Below, in pieces: positions 1-7,413 of a stretch of 34,172 nucleotides of DNA. The notes below the pieces were generated by a model, which saw nothing but the letters and a program-made list of their open reading frames with translations, did not search any database and was not told where the DNA came from. Every line of letters starts with the position of its first letter. Within the stretch, counting starts at the first letter, position 1. The translations under genes and the position numbers were made by a program. The DNA is taken from positions 1 to 34,172 of the forward strand of contig SVHO01000014.1 in assembly GCA_015055725.1 (NCBI GenBank). The letters are read 5' to 3'. This stretch comes from Clostridiales bacterium (GTDB taxonomy: Bacteria; Bacillota; Clostridia; Christensenellales; Borkfalkiaceae).

Positions 1-1342
1 TATTAGCAATATCCATAAGAACCTGCGTTCTCTCGCGCGCTTGTGCGTTTTCATAAGCGGGGTCGTGAACGTCTAAAGCGTGCCCGATATCTTTTAAGTG
101 GCGCGTCACTGACTTTGTTATATCAATTTTTTTAAGTGTGACACCATACGCCTTAGCAAGTTTTATTGAATTTTCAAGCGTTCTTGAACTCGTGCCAAAA
201 CACGGCATAGTTATTGCTAAAACGTCTTTAACAGGACGATTAAGCATTTTAATTGCTTTAACGGATACAATCAATGCAAGCGTTGAATCAAGTCCACCAG
301 AAAGCCCTAAAACAACTCTGTTTGCATTTGTGTGCGAAAGACGTTTTGCAAGTCCGTTTGCTTGAATGGTTAATAAAAGTTCTTCTTCCCCGTAGTTAAT
401 AAATGGTGTTTTCTTATACGCTCTATCACTGACGAAACTTTGTGTATCTAAGCAAAAATCGACCGTCACGTATTCTTTTTGATAAACGCTAAAATCTTGT
501 TTAAACGCTTTATTTCTAATATAATCTATATTTTCAACGTCAACGTCGGCATAAATCAAACCATTTTCAAAGGGCGCGTTTTGGCTTAAAATTTCACCGT
601 TTTCACAAATCACGTTATGCCCTGAATAAACGCAATCGGTTGTTGATTCGCCCTTTCCTGCATTGCAGTACAGGTAAGCACACGCGCTTTTTTTAGAATG
701 CTCTTTAATAGAATTTACAATTCTTTTCCCTTCTAAAGAAAATTCGGCAACCGCGCTGTTGTTTATAATTATTTTTGCTCCGCTAACAGCATGAAAGGTT
801 GAAGGGGGAATAACCCCGAATAAATCTTCACCAATTTCAACCGCTAACTTTAACTCACAGTCTTTCTCGTTTGAAAAAATAACGTTCTTTCCAAAACAAA
901 CTAAACCGTTTTCAGTTTTAGCGTGATTAAATTTTAAGTAATCAACTTTGTCGTTTGCTACCGCAAAATATTTATTTTCGCTATCATTTAAATAACTTTT
1001 TGGTACTACGCCAAGAATTACCCCGTTTGAAATTGCCACCGAGCAATTATAAGTGAGTGCACCGTTTTTTATAGGCGCACCAACGAAAACGACCATGTTT
1101 TTGCCCTTAGAATATTCTGCAATATCTTCAAGCGCGTTTTTAACTGCACTAATAAGCGTGTTCTGATAAAATAAGTCGCCTGCAGTACACCCCGTTAAAC
1201 AAAGTTCAGGGAAAGCGAGTATATGAACACCCTTTTCTTCACCTAAATCAATACCACTTTTGATTTGTGACAAGTTAAAATCAACGTCTCCAACTTTTAT
1301 TTCAGGTGTGTAAGTTGCACTTCTAACGTATCCTAAACTCAT
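1..1342 (-). CDS. nadE: Glutamine-dependent-type NAD(+) synthetase, C-terminus cut by window edge; glutaminase Cys replaced by Gly
   Basis: Translated from the ATG at 1342, preceded by an AGGAG site. About 447 residues are visible and the frame stays open to the window edge; full-length NadE of this type is roughly 640 residues. Residues 1-260 form a nitrilase-like glutaminase domain: Glu46 (FPELCLTG) and Lys115 (VPKSYL) match two members of the Glu-Lys-Cys triad. The synthetase domain follows, with the ATP pyrophosphatase loop LGLSGGLDST (codons near 282-316) and ARERTQVLMD just before the cut. The family makes NAD from deamido-NAD with ATP, using ammonia released from glutamine. Oddly, the position of the Cys nucleophile (usually EICEDLW) reads EIGEDLF, with Gly171 at 830-832, so glutamine hydrolysis is doubtful and direct ammonia use is possible. 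The gene is probably monocistronic from its own promoter. Family assignment is firm; the functional consequence is inference. Confidence 0.95.
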   Translation of the reverse strand, partial: MSLGYVRSATYTPEIKVGDVDFNLSQIKSGIDLGEEKGVHILAFPELCLTGCTAGDLFYQNTLISAVKNALEDIAEYSKGKNMVVFVGAPIKNGALTYNCSVAISNGVILGVVPKSYLNDSENKYFAVANDKVDYLKFNHAKTENGLVCFGKNVIFSNEKDCELKLAVEIGEDLFGVIPPSTFHAVSGAKIIINNSAVAEFSLEGKRIVNSIKEHSKKSACAYLYCNAGKGESTTDCVYSGHNVICENGEILSQNAPFENGLIYADVDVENIDYIRNKAFKQDFSVYQKEYVTVDFCLDTQSFVSDRAYKKTPFINYGEEELLLTIQANGLAKRLSHTNANRVVLGLSGGLDSTLALIVSVKAIKMLNRPVKDVLAITMPCFGTSSRTLENSIKLAKAYGVTLKKIDITKSVTRHLKDIGHALDVHDPAYENAQARERTQVLMDIAN

Positions 1343-1386
1343 AAAAACTCCTTTTTTTTAATAAAAATGCTAATTTTTATAATTTT

Positions 1387-1415
1387 ATTTTACTACTATT
1401 TTTAAGATTTTGCAA
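1387..1415 (-). promoter_or_regulatory. Candidate sigma-A promoter of nadE
   Basis: On the minus strand TTGCAA (1410-1415) and TAAAAT (1387-1392) are separated by exactly 17 bp, about 45 bp before the nadE start. The -10 box matches consensus at 5 of 6 bases and the -35 at 4 of 6. The surrounding DNA is very AT-rich, so a chance match is possible. Confidence 0.4.
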
Positions 1416-1424
1416 TAATTTAAC

Positions 1425-1473
1425 AAAATAAAAACAGGCAAAATTGCACTTTTTGCAAATTTGCCCGTTTTTT
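1425..1473 (-). terminator. Rho-independent terminator after galE
   Basis: An inverted repeat pairs 1433-1449 with 1453-1469 (core GGGCAAA / TTTGCC). On the minus strand it is followed by a T-rich run that includes TTTTTATTTT. It lies 30-70 bp beyond the galE stop codon and closes the galT-esterase-galE operon before the nadE promoter. Confidence 0.75.
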
Positions 1474-1502
1474 CACTTTTCAAAGTTTAATTTTATTTAA
1501 AA

Positions 1503-2516
1503 CTATTCGCCGTAGCCGTCGGGATTTTTGTTTTGCCAATTCATAGCGTCACGGCACATATCTTCAAGCGTTTTTTCTGCTTTAAAACCTAAAATTTCTT
1601 GCGCTTTAGTTGGGTCTGCATAACACTCGTCAATATCCCCAGGTCTTCTCGGCATAATTTTATAAGGAATGGGTTTACCCGTCGTCTTTTCAAACGCCTT
1701 AACCATATCTAGCACGCTATATCCTTGACCCGTGCCCAAGTTAACGATAATAAGCCCCGGATTTTCAACAAGTTTATTTACTGCAAGAACGTGCCCTTTA
1801 GCAAGGTCTACAACGTGAATAAAGTCACGAACACCAGTTCCGTCGTGCGTGTTGTAATCGTTTCCAAACACACCTAAATATTCACGCTTGCCAACGGCAA
1901 CTTGCGTGATATAAGGGCAAAGGTTATTCGGTATACCTTTAGGGTCTTCACCAATCATACCCGATTCGTGTGCGCCGACGGGGTTAAAGTATCTTAAAAT
2001 TGCAATGTTAAACGAATTGTCAGACGCGTAAAGGTCTTTTAATATATATTCTATAAAAAGTTTGGTGCTACCATACGGATTTGAAGTTGAAAGCGGAAAA
2101 TCTTCTTTAATAGGAACGCTCTTTGGTTTTCCGTATACTGTTGCGGATGATGAAAACACTAAATTTTTAACGCCGTGGTCACGCATAGCAAACGCCAAAA
2201 CGAGCAATCCTTCAATATTGTTTTCATAATATTCAAGCGGTTTTGCACAAGATTCGCCCACCGCTTTAAGCCCTGCAAAATTTATAACTGCGTCAATTTT
2301 GTTTTCGGTAAAAATTTTATCAAGTATTTTCCTGTCTCTAATATCCCCTTCGTAAAACTTGATTTTTTTGCCCGTTATAATTTCAACCCTTTTAACAGCT
2401 TCGTATTTGCTGTTCATAAAATTATCGATACAAACTACGCTGTGCCCTGCATTTAAAAGTTCAACCGACGTGTGTGAACCAATGTAGCCTGCTCCCCCAG
2501 TCACTAAAACGTTCAT
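1503..2516 (-). CDS. galE: UDP-glucose 4-epimerase
   Basis: A 337-residue protein of the extended short-chain dehydrogenase family, the usual GalE length. The NAD-binding loop GGAGYIGS is at residues 7-14. The catalytic set is Ser124 in SSSATVYG and Tyr148-X3-Lys152 in YGSTK. It interconverts UDP-glucose and UDP-galactose in the cytoplasm, the last step of the Leloir pathway. It starts four bases inside the end of the upstream esterase gene (ATGA overlap), with AAGGAG eight bases before the ATG, so the two genes are probably translationally coupled. It is third in a galT-esterase-galE operon and is followed by a hairpin terminator. No missing key residues were seen. Confidence 0.96.
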   Translation of the reverse strand: MNVLVTGGAGYIGSHTSVELLNAGHSVVCIDNFMNSKYEAVKRVEIITGKKIKFYEGDIRDRKILDKIFTENKIDAVINFAGLKAVGESCAKPLEYYENNIEGLLVLAFAMRDHGVKNLVFSSSATVYGKPKSVPIKEDFPLSTSNPYGSTKLFIEYILKDLYASDNSFNIAILRYFNPVGAHESGMIGEDPKGIPNNLCPYITQVAVGKREYLGVFGNDYNTHDGTGVRDFIHVVDLAKGHVLAVNKLVENPGLIIVNLGTGQGYSVLDMVKAFEKTTGKPIPYKIMPRRPGDIDECYADPTKAQEILGFKAEKTLEDMCRDAMNWQNKNPDGYGE

Positions 2517-3355
2517 AATTTATTCTCCTTTATAATTTCAACGAATTTTTCATAATATCTTTGCGCTAAAACGTTGCACGCTTGTCTGCAAAAATGCGCT
2601 TTATCGCTACTTCCTTTAACCACCTGTGAATTTGATTTAAGGTCGTCCGTATTATAAACGTGCGCCGTGTGTCTAAACTTTTTATAAACTGTTTTATAAG
2701 CATCTACAACGGCGTTTACGCTATCTTGATTTTGTTCCAAAATCCAACCTTTGCAAAAAGACGCACTTATAAACGGAACTTCGCCATATTTATTTTTAAA
2801 ATTAAATATTAAAGTTTCAAGTTTATTTGCATAATAATCGTGTTTTTCATTGTAATCTAAATGCGCGTTTTCATAAATATCGTGTTCACCTTGGTGCCAC
2901 AAAACTGCAACCACACGATTTTTATCGTTCATAGAAAGTGCGGTGTCAACTAAATCAAACGCTCTTTTTTCAAGTTTATCGCCTGAGCCCCAATGTTTAA
3001 GCGCAAAACCCGTTCCGCCAATAGCCGTTTGAACAAGCAAAACCTTTCTATCTTTTTCAAGAAAATCGTCAGCGTATTTTTTAGCAAAATATAGACAAAA
3101 CGCTGAATTTTTTACACCTTTATTATCCCTTTCGTCAGCAAGCGTTAAAAAGCACTCGCCAGAAGATTCAATTTCAATTCTGTCACCGTAAGGCGTGCTT
3201 TCAACGTGCGAAGTAAAAGTGTCGGAAAGCATCATTATGCGCTGGTCAATCGCCCACGGCGTATCCGTTTGCCCTAAGCCGTTGCCCGAAGCGTTTGACT
3301 GCCCTGCAACGATTATTATATCAAAGGCATCATTGCTTAATTTATTTACTTTCAT
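2513..3355 (-). CDS. Cytoplasmic SGNH-type carbohydrate esterase (sialate O-acetylesterase-like)
   Basis: A 280-residue protein with the block pattern of the SASA / carbohydrate esterase 6 family. The nucleophile block is GQSN (Ser20 at residues 18-21). Then come WHQGEHD (residues 153-159) and a C-terminal Asp251-X2-His254 (SSDKAHF) suited to complete the Ser-His-Asp triad. The family removes acetyl groups from sugars such as sialic acid or xylan oligomers. There is no signal peptide or membrane segment, so it should act on imported or phosphorylated sugars inside the cell. It lies between galT and galE with a 4-base gap and a 4-base overlap, which suggests a role in releasing acetyl groups from galactose-containing substrates (inference). 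No clear ribosome site precedes the ATG, so re-initiation after galT is likely. The true substrate cannot be read from sequence. Confidence 0.8.
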   Translation of the reverse strand: MKVNKLSNDAFDIIIVAGQSNASGNGLGQTDTPWAIDQRIMMLSDTFTSHVESTPYGDRIEIESSGECFLTLADERDNKGVKNSAFCLYFAKKYADDFLEKDRKVLLVQTAIGGTGFALKHWGSGDKLEKRAFDLVDTALSMNDKNRVVAVLWHQGEHDIYENAHLDYNEKHDYYANKLETLIFNFKNKYGEVPFISASFCKGWILEQNQDSVNAVVDAYKTVYKKFRHTAHVYNTDDLKSNSQVVKGSSDKAHFCRQACNVLAQRYYEKFVEIIKENKL

Positions 3356-3359
3356 AATT

Positions 3360-4895
3360 TTAATATATCCCGTTTGAGTTTAAGAATTTAACAAAACCCG
3401 TTTGCCCTTTTTCATCATTTTTAAACACCGCAGTATTAAACAATATATTTTTGCAAACTTGATTAACTCTATCAATAACGCGCTTTTCTGCTTGCTCTTT
3501 ATCTTTTGATAAGCCTTCTTTAACAAACTCACTAATCATATTTCTATGCGCGTATAGATAGTTATCTGGGTTAGCAATATCTTTTTCGTTATAAGGCGTT
3601 TGACCACAAAGAATATCCGCTATCATTGAAAGTTGTTTTTTCAATCTTCCCGGTAAAATAAACAAGCCCATCGCTTCAATTAAGCCGATTCCTTCTTTTT
3701 TAATATTGTGATATTCGGGGTGTGCGTGGAATATCCCGTCTGGGAATTGTTCACTCGTCCTATTGTTTCTAAGTATCATATCAATGATATATTTATCGCC
3801 CACCTTTCTACAAACAGGAGAAAGTGAATTGTGGCGAACTTCACCCGTATGAGATAAAATTTCACAATCAACGTCAGAATAGTTTTGCCAACTGTTTATA
3901 ATATCGGTTGCAAAAGATTTTATATCTTGTTTTTGGCTAGATTCAAGCCTAATAACGCTGTTATACCAATCAACTATCCCAACTTTAACGTTCGGATATT
4001 TTTGTGACTTAAACTCTTTAAGAAGGGGTGCTTTGTGCATAGGCATCAAATGCTCTCCACCTTGAAAATGCTCGTGATTTAAAATTGACCCACCAATAAT
4101 TGGTAAAGATGCGTTTGAACCAATCATATAATTAGGGAAAAAGTCCACGAAGTCTGTTATTTTATCTATCGTGCTAGAATTTATGTTCATTGGCACGTGA
4201 TTGTTTGAAATAGCAATCATATGCTCGTTATAATATGCGTATGGCGAATATTGAACGAACCAATCTTCCCCACCAAGTGAAAGTGAAATTGTTCTAATAT
4301 TTTCACGCGCAGGGTGATTTAAGTGCCCTTCAAACCCTTCGTTTTCCTTACACAAAAAGCAAGCGGGATAGTTTGCTTTTTTGGGCGCGGTTAAAAGTTT
4401 TGCAATTTCCTTGTTGTCCTTTTCGGGTTTGCTTAAATTTATAGTTATTTCAAGATATTTATCCCCGTCTGGATAAGTCCATTTTAAGTTTTTGCTAATA
4501 GCAGTCTTTTGCACGTAATTACTTTTAACCGAAAGATTATAAAAATATTCACACGCTTTTTCAATCCCTTGCTCGTTTTTAATTTGCATAAACGTTTGAT
4601 TTACCTTTGAAGGCAACGGGCAAAGAATACCAAATATATACGTGCTATATAAATTTTCTAATCCTTTTTGAATAAAACCGTTTTGAACGGCATATTCTTC
4701 AACTTCAGAAACCAAAATATCAGGCACGTCAAGTTGGTCAATAAAACTTAAATCACCAACTTCAGTTGCAGGTTCACTCAACTTAAATTCACGCAACAAA
4801 ATGTTCCTAAAATAAATTTCGTCACGCGCGTCAAGGTGCAAAAACGCCTTTGCATATTTTAACAATTTTTCAATAAGAATTTTTCCGTCAACCAT
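3360..4895 (-). CDS. galT: UTP-hexose-1-phosphate uridylyltransferase, class II GalT
   Basis: 511 residues from the ATG at 4895, chosen because AGGAGTGG sits just before it. An in-frame TTG at 4913 would add six residues but has no ribosome site. The sequence matches the long Gram-positive GalT family (about 490-510 residues), distinct from the short E. coli type. Its signature GGSILNHEHFQGG has the catalytic His-X-His-X-Gln near residues 274-278. It moves UMP between UDP-glucose and galactose 1-phosphate. It is the first gene of the galT-esterase-galE operon, with a perfect TATAAT -10 box on the minus strand at 4921-4926 giving a leader of roughly 20 nt. No galactokinase gene is present in the window, so galactose 1-phosphate must come from a distant galK or from a phosphorylase route. 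Confidence 0.93.
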   Translation of the reverse strand: MVDGKILIEKLLKYAKAFLHLDARDEIYFRNILLREFKLSEPATEVGDLSFIDQLDVPDILVSEVEEYAVQNGFIQKGLENLYSTYIFGILCPLPSKVNQTFMQIKNEQGIEKACEYFYNLSVKSNYVQKTAISKNLKWTYPDGDKYLEITINLSKPEKDNKEIAKLLTAPKKANYPACFLCKENEGFEGHLNHPARENIRTISLSLGGEDWFVQYSPYAYYNEHMIAISNNHVPMNINSSTIDKITDFVDFFPNYMIGSNASLPIIGGSILNHEHFQGGEHLMPMHKAPLLKEFKSQKYPNVKVGIVDWYNSVIRLESSQKQDIKSFATDIINSWQNYSDVDCEILSHTGEVRHNSLSPVCRKVGDKYIIDMILRNNRTSEQFPDGIFHAHPEYHNIKKEGIGLIEAMGLFILPGRLKKQLSMIADILCGQTPYNEKDIANPDNYLYAHRNMISEFVKEGLSKDKEQAEKRVIDRVNQVCKNILFNTAVFKNDEKGQTGFVKFLNSNGIY

Positions 4896-4920
4896 ATTCC
4901 ACTCCTTATTCAATACGTAA

Positions 4921-4926
4921 ATTATA
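4921..4926 (-). promoter_or_regulatory. Candidate -10 box for the gal operon
   Basis: A perfect TATAAT on the minus strand lies 26 bp before the galT ATG. No convincing -35 box is found at 16-18 bp, so the promoter may need an activator or may be a chance match in AT-rich DNA. Confidence 0.35.
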
Positions 4927-4985
4927 CACTATTTATAATCAAAAGCCTTTATAAAAGGGCAACGTTTTTTTGCACTAAAAAACTT

Positions 4986-6107
4986 TTATCTTGCTTTGTT
5001 TGCATAATAGTGATAGTATTTGCACTCTCTGTTTGAATTGTAAAGCTTTCTATCTCTATCGCACTTTTTACCAAACTTGTTTTCAAACCCTTTATCGCTC
5101 GTTATAACAAAGCACGACCACCTATCTAGTTCTTTAACCACTTTCCCAAGCATTTTATAGCACTCTTTTGCCTGCTCTTTATCATATACGCGCTCGCCAT
5201 ACGGCGGATTAGTCACTATCGTTCCGAAAGACAGAGGGCAAGTAAAGTTTGCAACGTCTTTAACGTCAAAATTTATATAATCGTATACTCCTGCCCTTTG
5301 AGCATGGCGTTTGGCAAGTTTAATTGCCTTGGGGTCAATATCCGAAGCGAAAATTTCAATTTTTCTATCCAACTGCTCGCCGTCTTTTGCCTGTTCGTAT
5401 GCCGTTTGATATAACTTTTGGTCAAAGTTCTTCCAATCGTTAAAAGCAAACCTTCTATTTATTCCACCTGCAATATTAAGCGCGATTCTTGCCGTTTCTA
5501 TCGCCAACGTTCCCGACCCGCAAAACGGGTCTGCAAACGGGTGCTCTCTATAATAATCGCTATATAAAACGAGTGCCGAAGCAAGCGTTTCTTTAATGGG
5601 TGCAATTCCAACCATATCGCGATATCCACGTTTATGTAGCCCAGCGCCACTCGTGTTTATTAGCACGGAAACAACGTCCTTAAAAAGCCAAAACTCCACT
5701 TGATAAAGCGCGCCGTTTTCAATAAGCCTATTAGTTTTATAAACTGAACAAAGCCTATCAGATATAGCTTTTTTTACAATTCCTTGACAAGCGGAAACTG
5801 CAAACAACTTGCTCTTAACGCACTTTCCATTAACCCAAATTTGCGCGTCTTTTGGCAAAAAATCTTCCCATCTAACCGCCTTGACACCTTCGTAAAGCAC
5901 GTCAAAATTATCTGCGGGAAATTCAGCCACTTTAACGTAAACCCTATCTGCCGTGCGCAAAGAGATATTTAGCCTTGCAACGTCGTATGCGGTTGCGTTT
6001 AAGGTAAGCGTGCCGTTTAATGCAGGCGCGTCTTCATACCCTAAGCGTTTAAGTTCACTTTTTAACGCCTTTTCTACGCCTGACGCACAAGTTAAAGTTA
6101 TATTCAT
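4986..6107 (-). CDS. THUMP-domain class I rRNA (guanine-N2) methyltransferase, RlmL/YpsC type
   Basis: 373 residues from the ATG at 6107. The frame extends upstream to a TTG at 6173 without any ribosome site, and family members begin near the LTCASGVEKALKSEL segment, so the ATG is preferred. The order is an N-terminal ferredoxin-like/THUMP RNA-binding region (residues 1-150), the SAM loop FADPFCGSGTLAIE (residues 191-204), and the catalytic NPPYGER motif (from residue 300) typical of exocyclic amine methylation. The relatives modify a guanine of 23S rRNA (the E. coli RlmL position is G2445). It is monocistronic and divergent from the Rnf operon. No gap or missing motif was found. The exact target nucleotide is inferred only. 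Confidence 0.9.
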   Translation of the reverse strand: MNITLTCASGVEKALKSELKRLGYEDAPALNGTLTLNATAYDVARLNISLRTADRVYVKVAEFPADNFDVLYEGVKAVRWEDFLPKDAQIWVNGKCVKSKLFAVSACQGIVKKAISDRLCSVYKTNRLIENGALYQVEFWLFKDVVSVLINTSGAGLHKRGYRDMVGIAPIKETLASALVLYSDYYREHPFADPFCGSGTLAIETARIALNIAGGINRRFAFNDWKNFDQKLYQTAYEQAKDGEQLDRKIEIFASDIDPKAIKLAKRHAQRAGVYDYINFDVKDVANFTCPLSFGTIVTNPPYGERVYDKEQAKECYKMLGKVVKELDRWSCFVITSDKGFENKFGKKCDRDRKLYNSNRECKYYHYYANKAR

Positions 6108-6255
6108 TTTATCGGGAAAAAATTTATAATCGTTCACGATATTTATTTTAAACAATATTGCCAAATTTTGCAAGCAAAATTGAAAAACAATTTATAATAA
6201 TTAAACTTATTTGCACTTTAATAAAAGTTTAATTTATACTTATATCAGTTATAAC

Positions 6256-6277
6256 ATATATAATAATCATTATATAT
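6256..6277. promoter_or_regulatory. AT-rich perfect inverted repeat upstream of the Rnf operon promoter
   Basis: A 9-4-9 dyad (ATATATAAT / ATTATATAT around AATC) ends 18 bp before the -35 box of the Rnf operon promoter. A second dyad pairs 6199-6208 with 6225-6234 (AATTAAACTT / AAGTTTAATT). Both lie in the divergent region between the methyltransferase and the Rnf operon and could be regulator sites or UP-like elements. Base composition alone makes such dyads fairly likely by chance. Confidence 0.3.
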
Positions 6278-6295
6278 AGAAACTTTAAGTGATAG

Positions 6296-6324
6296 TTGAC
6301 AAAGTTCGGCAAATTTAGTAAAAT
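6296..6324 (+). promoter_or_regulatory. Sigma-A promoter of the NusG_II-Gx-rnf operon
   Basis: A perfect -35 box TTGACA (6296-6301), a 17-bp spacer and TAAAAT (6319-6324). Transcription would start near 6331, about 40 nt before the first gene. Confidence 0.8.
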
Positions 6325-6370
6325 AAAAGCGTATGGCTATCGTTAATTTGCATTACGGGGTTAAGTGAAA

Positions 6371-6874
6371 ATGAACGAAAACAAAAACACACAAAAGCCG
6401 ATAAACAAATTATCGCTAAAACCTTTTTATTTGCGTGATTTGGCGGTATATATTTGCACGGCAATCATCGTTTTATTGCTTTTTGTTTTTTTCGTTTTCC
6501 CCAAAAACAACCAACCTGCAAAACAAGGCTTTATAGTTAGTGTAAACGGAAAAACCGCCGTCACGGTTAATTTTAATTTAACAACCCCGATAAGCGTTGC
6601 AAACGACTTTAATCAATTAGTTAAGGTTGAAAACGTTGATAATGGATTTATGGTCACAATTTACACTTCTACTAGTAAAGACGGATTTAACGAAATTTAT
6701 TTTAACACGGTTGAAAAAACTGCAAAGGTGACCGAAAGCAACTGTTCTCCTAGAAAAGATTGCGTTCACACCCCTTCTATAAATACGGTTAGCGGAACTA
6801 TCATCTGCGCTCCGCGCACACTTAAAATATCCCCCGTTGGATTTAACGGTGACGGAACAATCGTGGTGGGGTGA
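6371..6874 (+). CDS. NusG domain II-containing membrane-anchored protein
   Basis: 167 residues from the ATG at 6371; an in-frame GTG at 6365 is an alternative, and neither has a strong ribosome site. A short cytoplasmic N-terminus is followed by one membrane helix (about residues 25-45, rich in Ile/Val/Leu/Phe) and an extracytoplasmic domain. The C-terminal part has the NusG domain II-like pattern: two Cys in a CSPRKDCVHTP segment, then GTIICAPRTLKI. In clostridia such proteins are commonly found beside a Gx transporter and Rnf or ApbE genes; their exact role is unknown. It is the first gene of the Rnf operon. The next gene begins just after its stop codon, so the two are likely coupled. Confidence 0.8.
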   Translation: MNENKNTQKPINKLSLKPFYLRDLAVYICTAIIVLLLFVFFVFPKNNQPAKQGFIVSVNGKTAVTVNFNLTTPISVANDFNQLVKVENVDNGFMVTIYTSTSKDGFNEIYFNTVEKTAKVTESNCSPRKDCVHTPSINTVSGTIICAPRTLKISPVGFNGDGTIVVG

Positions 6875-6876
6875 GC

Positions 6877-7383
6877 ATGAAAAAATCAACTGTTTACAAA
6901 ATTTGTTTAACTGGATTGTTTTCCGCCCTTGCAACCATTGCTTTCGTGATTGAAAGTCTTTTTCCACCACTCTTTATGCCGGGTGCACGAATAGGCGTTT
7001 CAAACGTATTTATTCTGCTTGCGACGGCAACTCTTGGTTGTGCAAGTGGATTTACAACTCTAACCGTAAAAATATTGCTTGGCAGTCTTTTTTCGGGCAA
7101 TATTTCTTCAATAATGTATTCACTCACCGCAGGGCTTATATCATTATCTATCGAGTGCATTTTGATGTTTAAGGTTAAGCGCGTTAGTTTGATAGCAATA
7201 AGCGTTGCAGGTGCGGTGATTAACACAACCGTCCAAAACGCAGTTTTTTGCATAATATCAAACACGCCTGAATTTTTCGTTTATTTACCGTATTTGGCAG
7301 TTATAGGCGTGATTTCAGGTTTAACGGTTGGTTTTGCCGTTTATCTAATTATTAAAAAACTCCCAAAAAAACTTTTGGGATAA
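6877..7383 (+). CDS. Gx transporter family protein (heptaprenyl diphosphate synthase component I-like)
   Basis: 168 residues from the ATG at 6877, placed two bases after GGTGA; a GTG at 6871 is in frame but overlaps the previous stop. It is almost entirely hydrophobic, with about five to six predicted membrane helices and small-residue-rich helices (LTGLFSALATIAFVIES). This matches the family called heptaprenyl diphosphate synthase component I or Gx transporter, which resembles the substrate-binding (S) subunits of ECF transporters. The substrate is unproven. In clostridia it often pairs with the NusG_II protein and Rnf genes, as here. A flavin or quinone-precursor uptake role linked to Rnf is plausible but is inference. 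The older prenyl synthase name is not supported by this sequence. Confidence 0.8.
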   Translation: MKKSTVYKICLTGLFSALATIAFVIESLFPPLFMPGARIGVSNVFILLATATLGCASGFTTLTVKILLGSLFSGNISSIMYSLTAGLISLSIECILMFKVKRVSLIAISVAGAVINTTVQNAVFCIISNTPEFFVYLPYLAVIGVISGLTVGFAVYLIIKKLPKKLLG

Positions 7384-7413
7384 AAAACATAAAAAACGAA
7401 CAGGAGTTCAAAA

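Noticed and set aside
138-365. Plus-strand reading frame opposite nadE
   Set aside because: It lies entirely within the intact minus-strand NadE reading frame and has no family similarity.
4945-4960. Terminator of the methyltransferase gene (GCCCTTTT / AAAGGC on the minus strand)
   Set aside because: The stem is short with a bulge and the T tail has only four bases, so support is too weak.
7361-7380. Hairpin TCCCAAAA / TTTTGGGA at the end of the Gx transporter gene as a terminator before rnfC
   Set aside because: On the coding strand it is followed by an A-rich rather than a T-rich stretch, and the stem is built from Lys-Leu-Pro codons; rnfC follows within 30 bp without a promoter.
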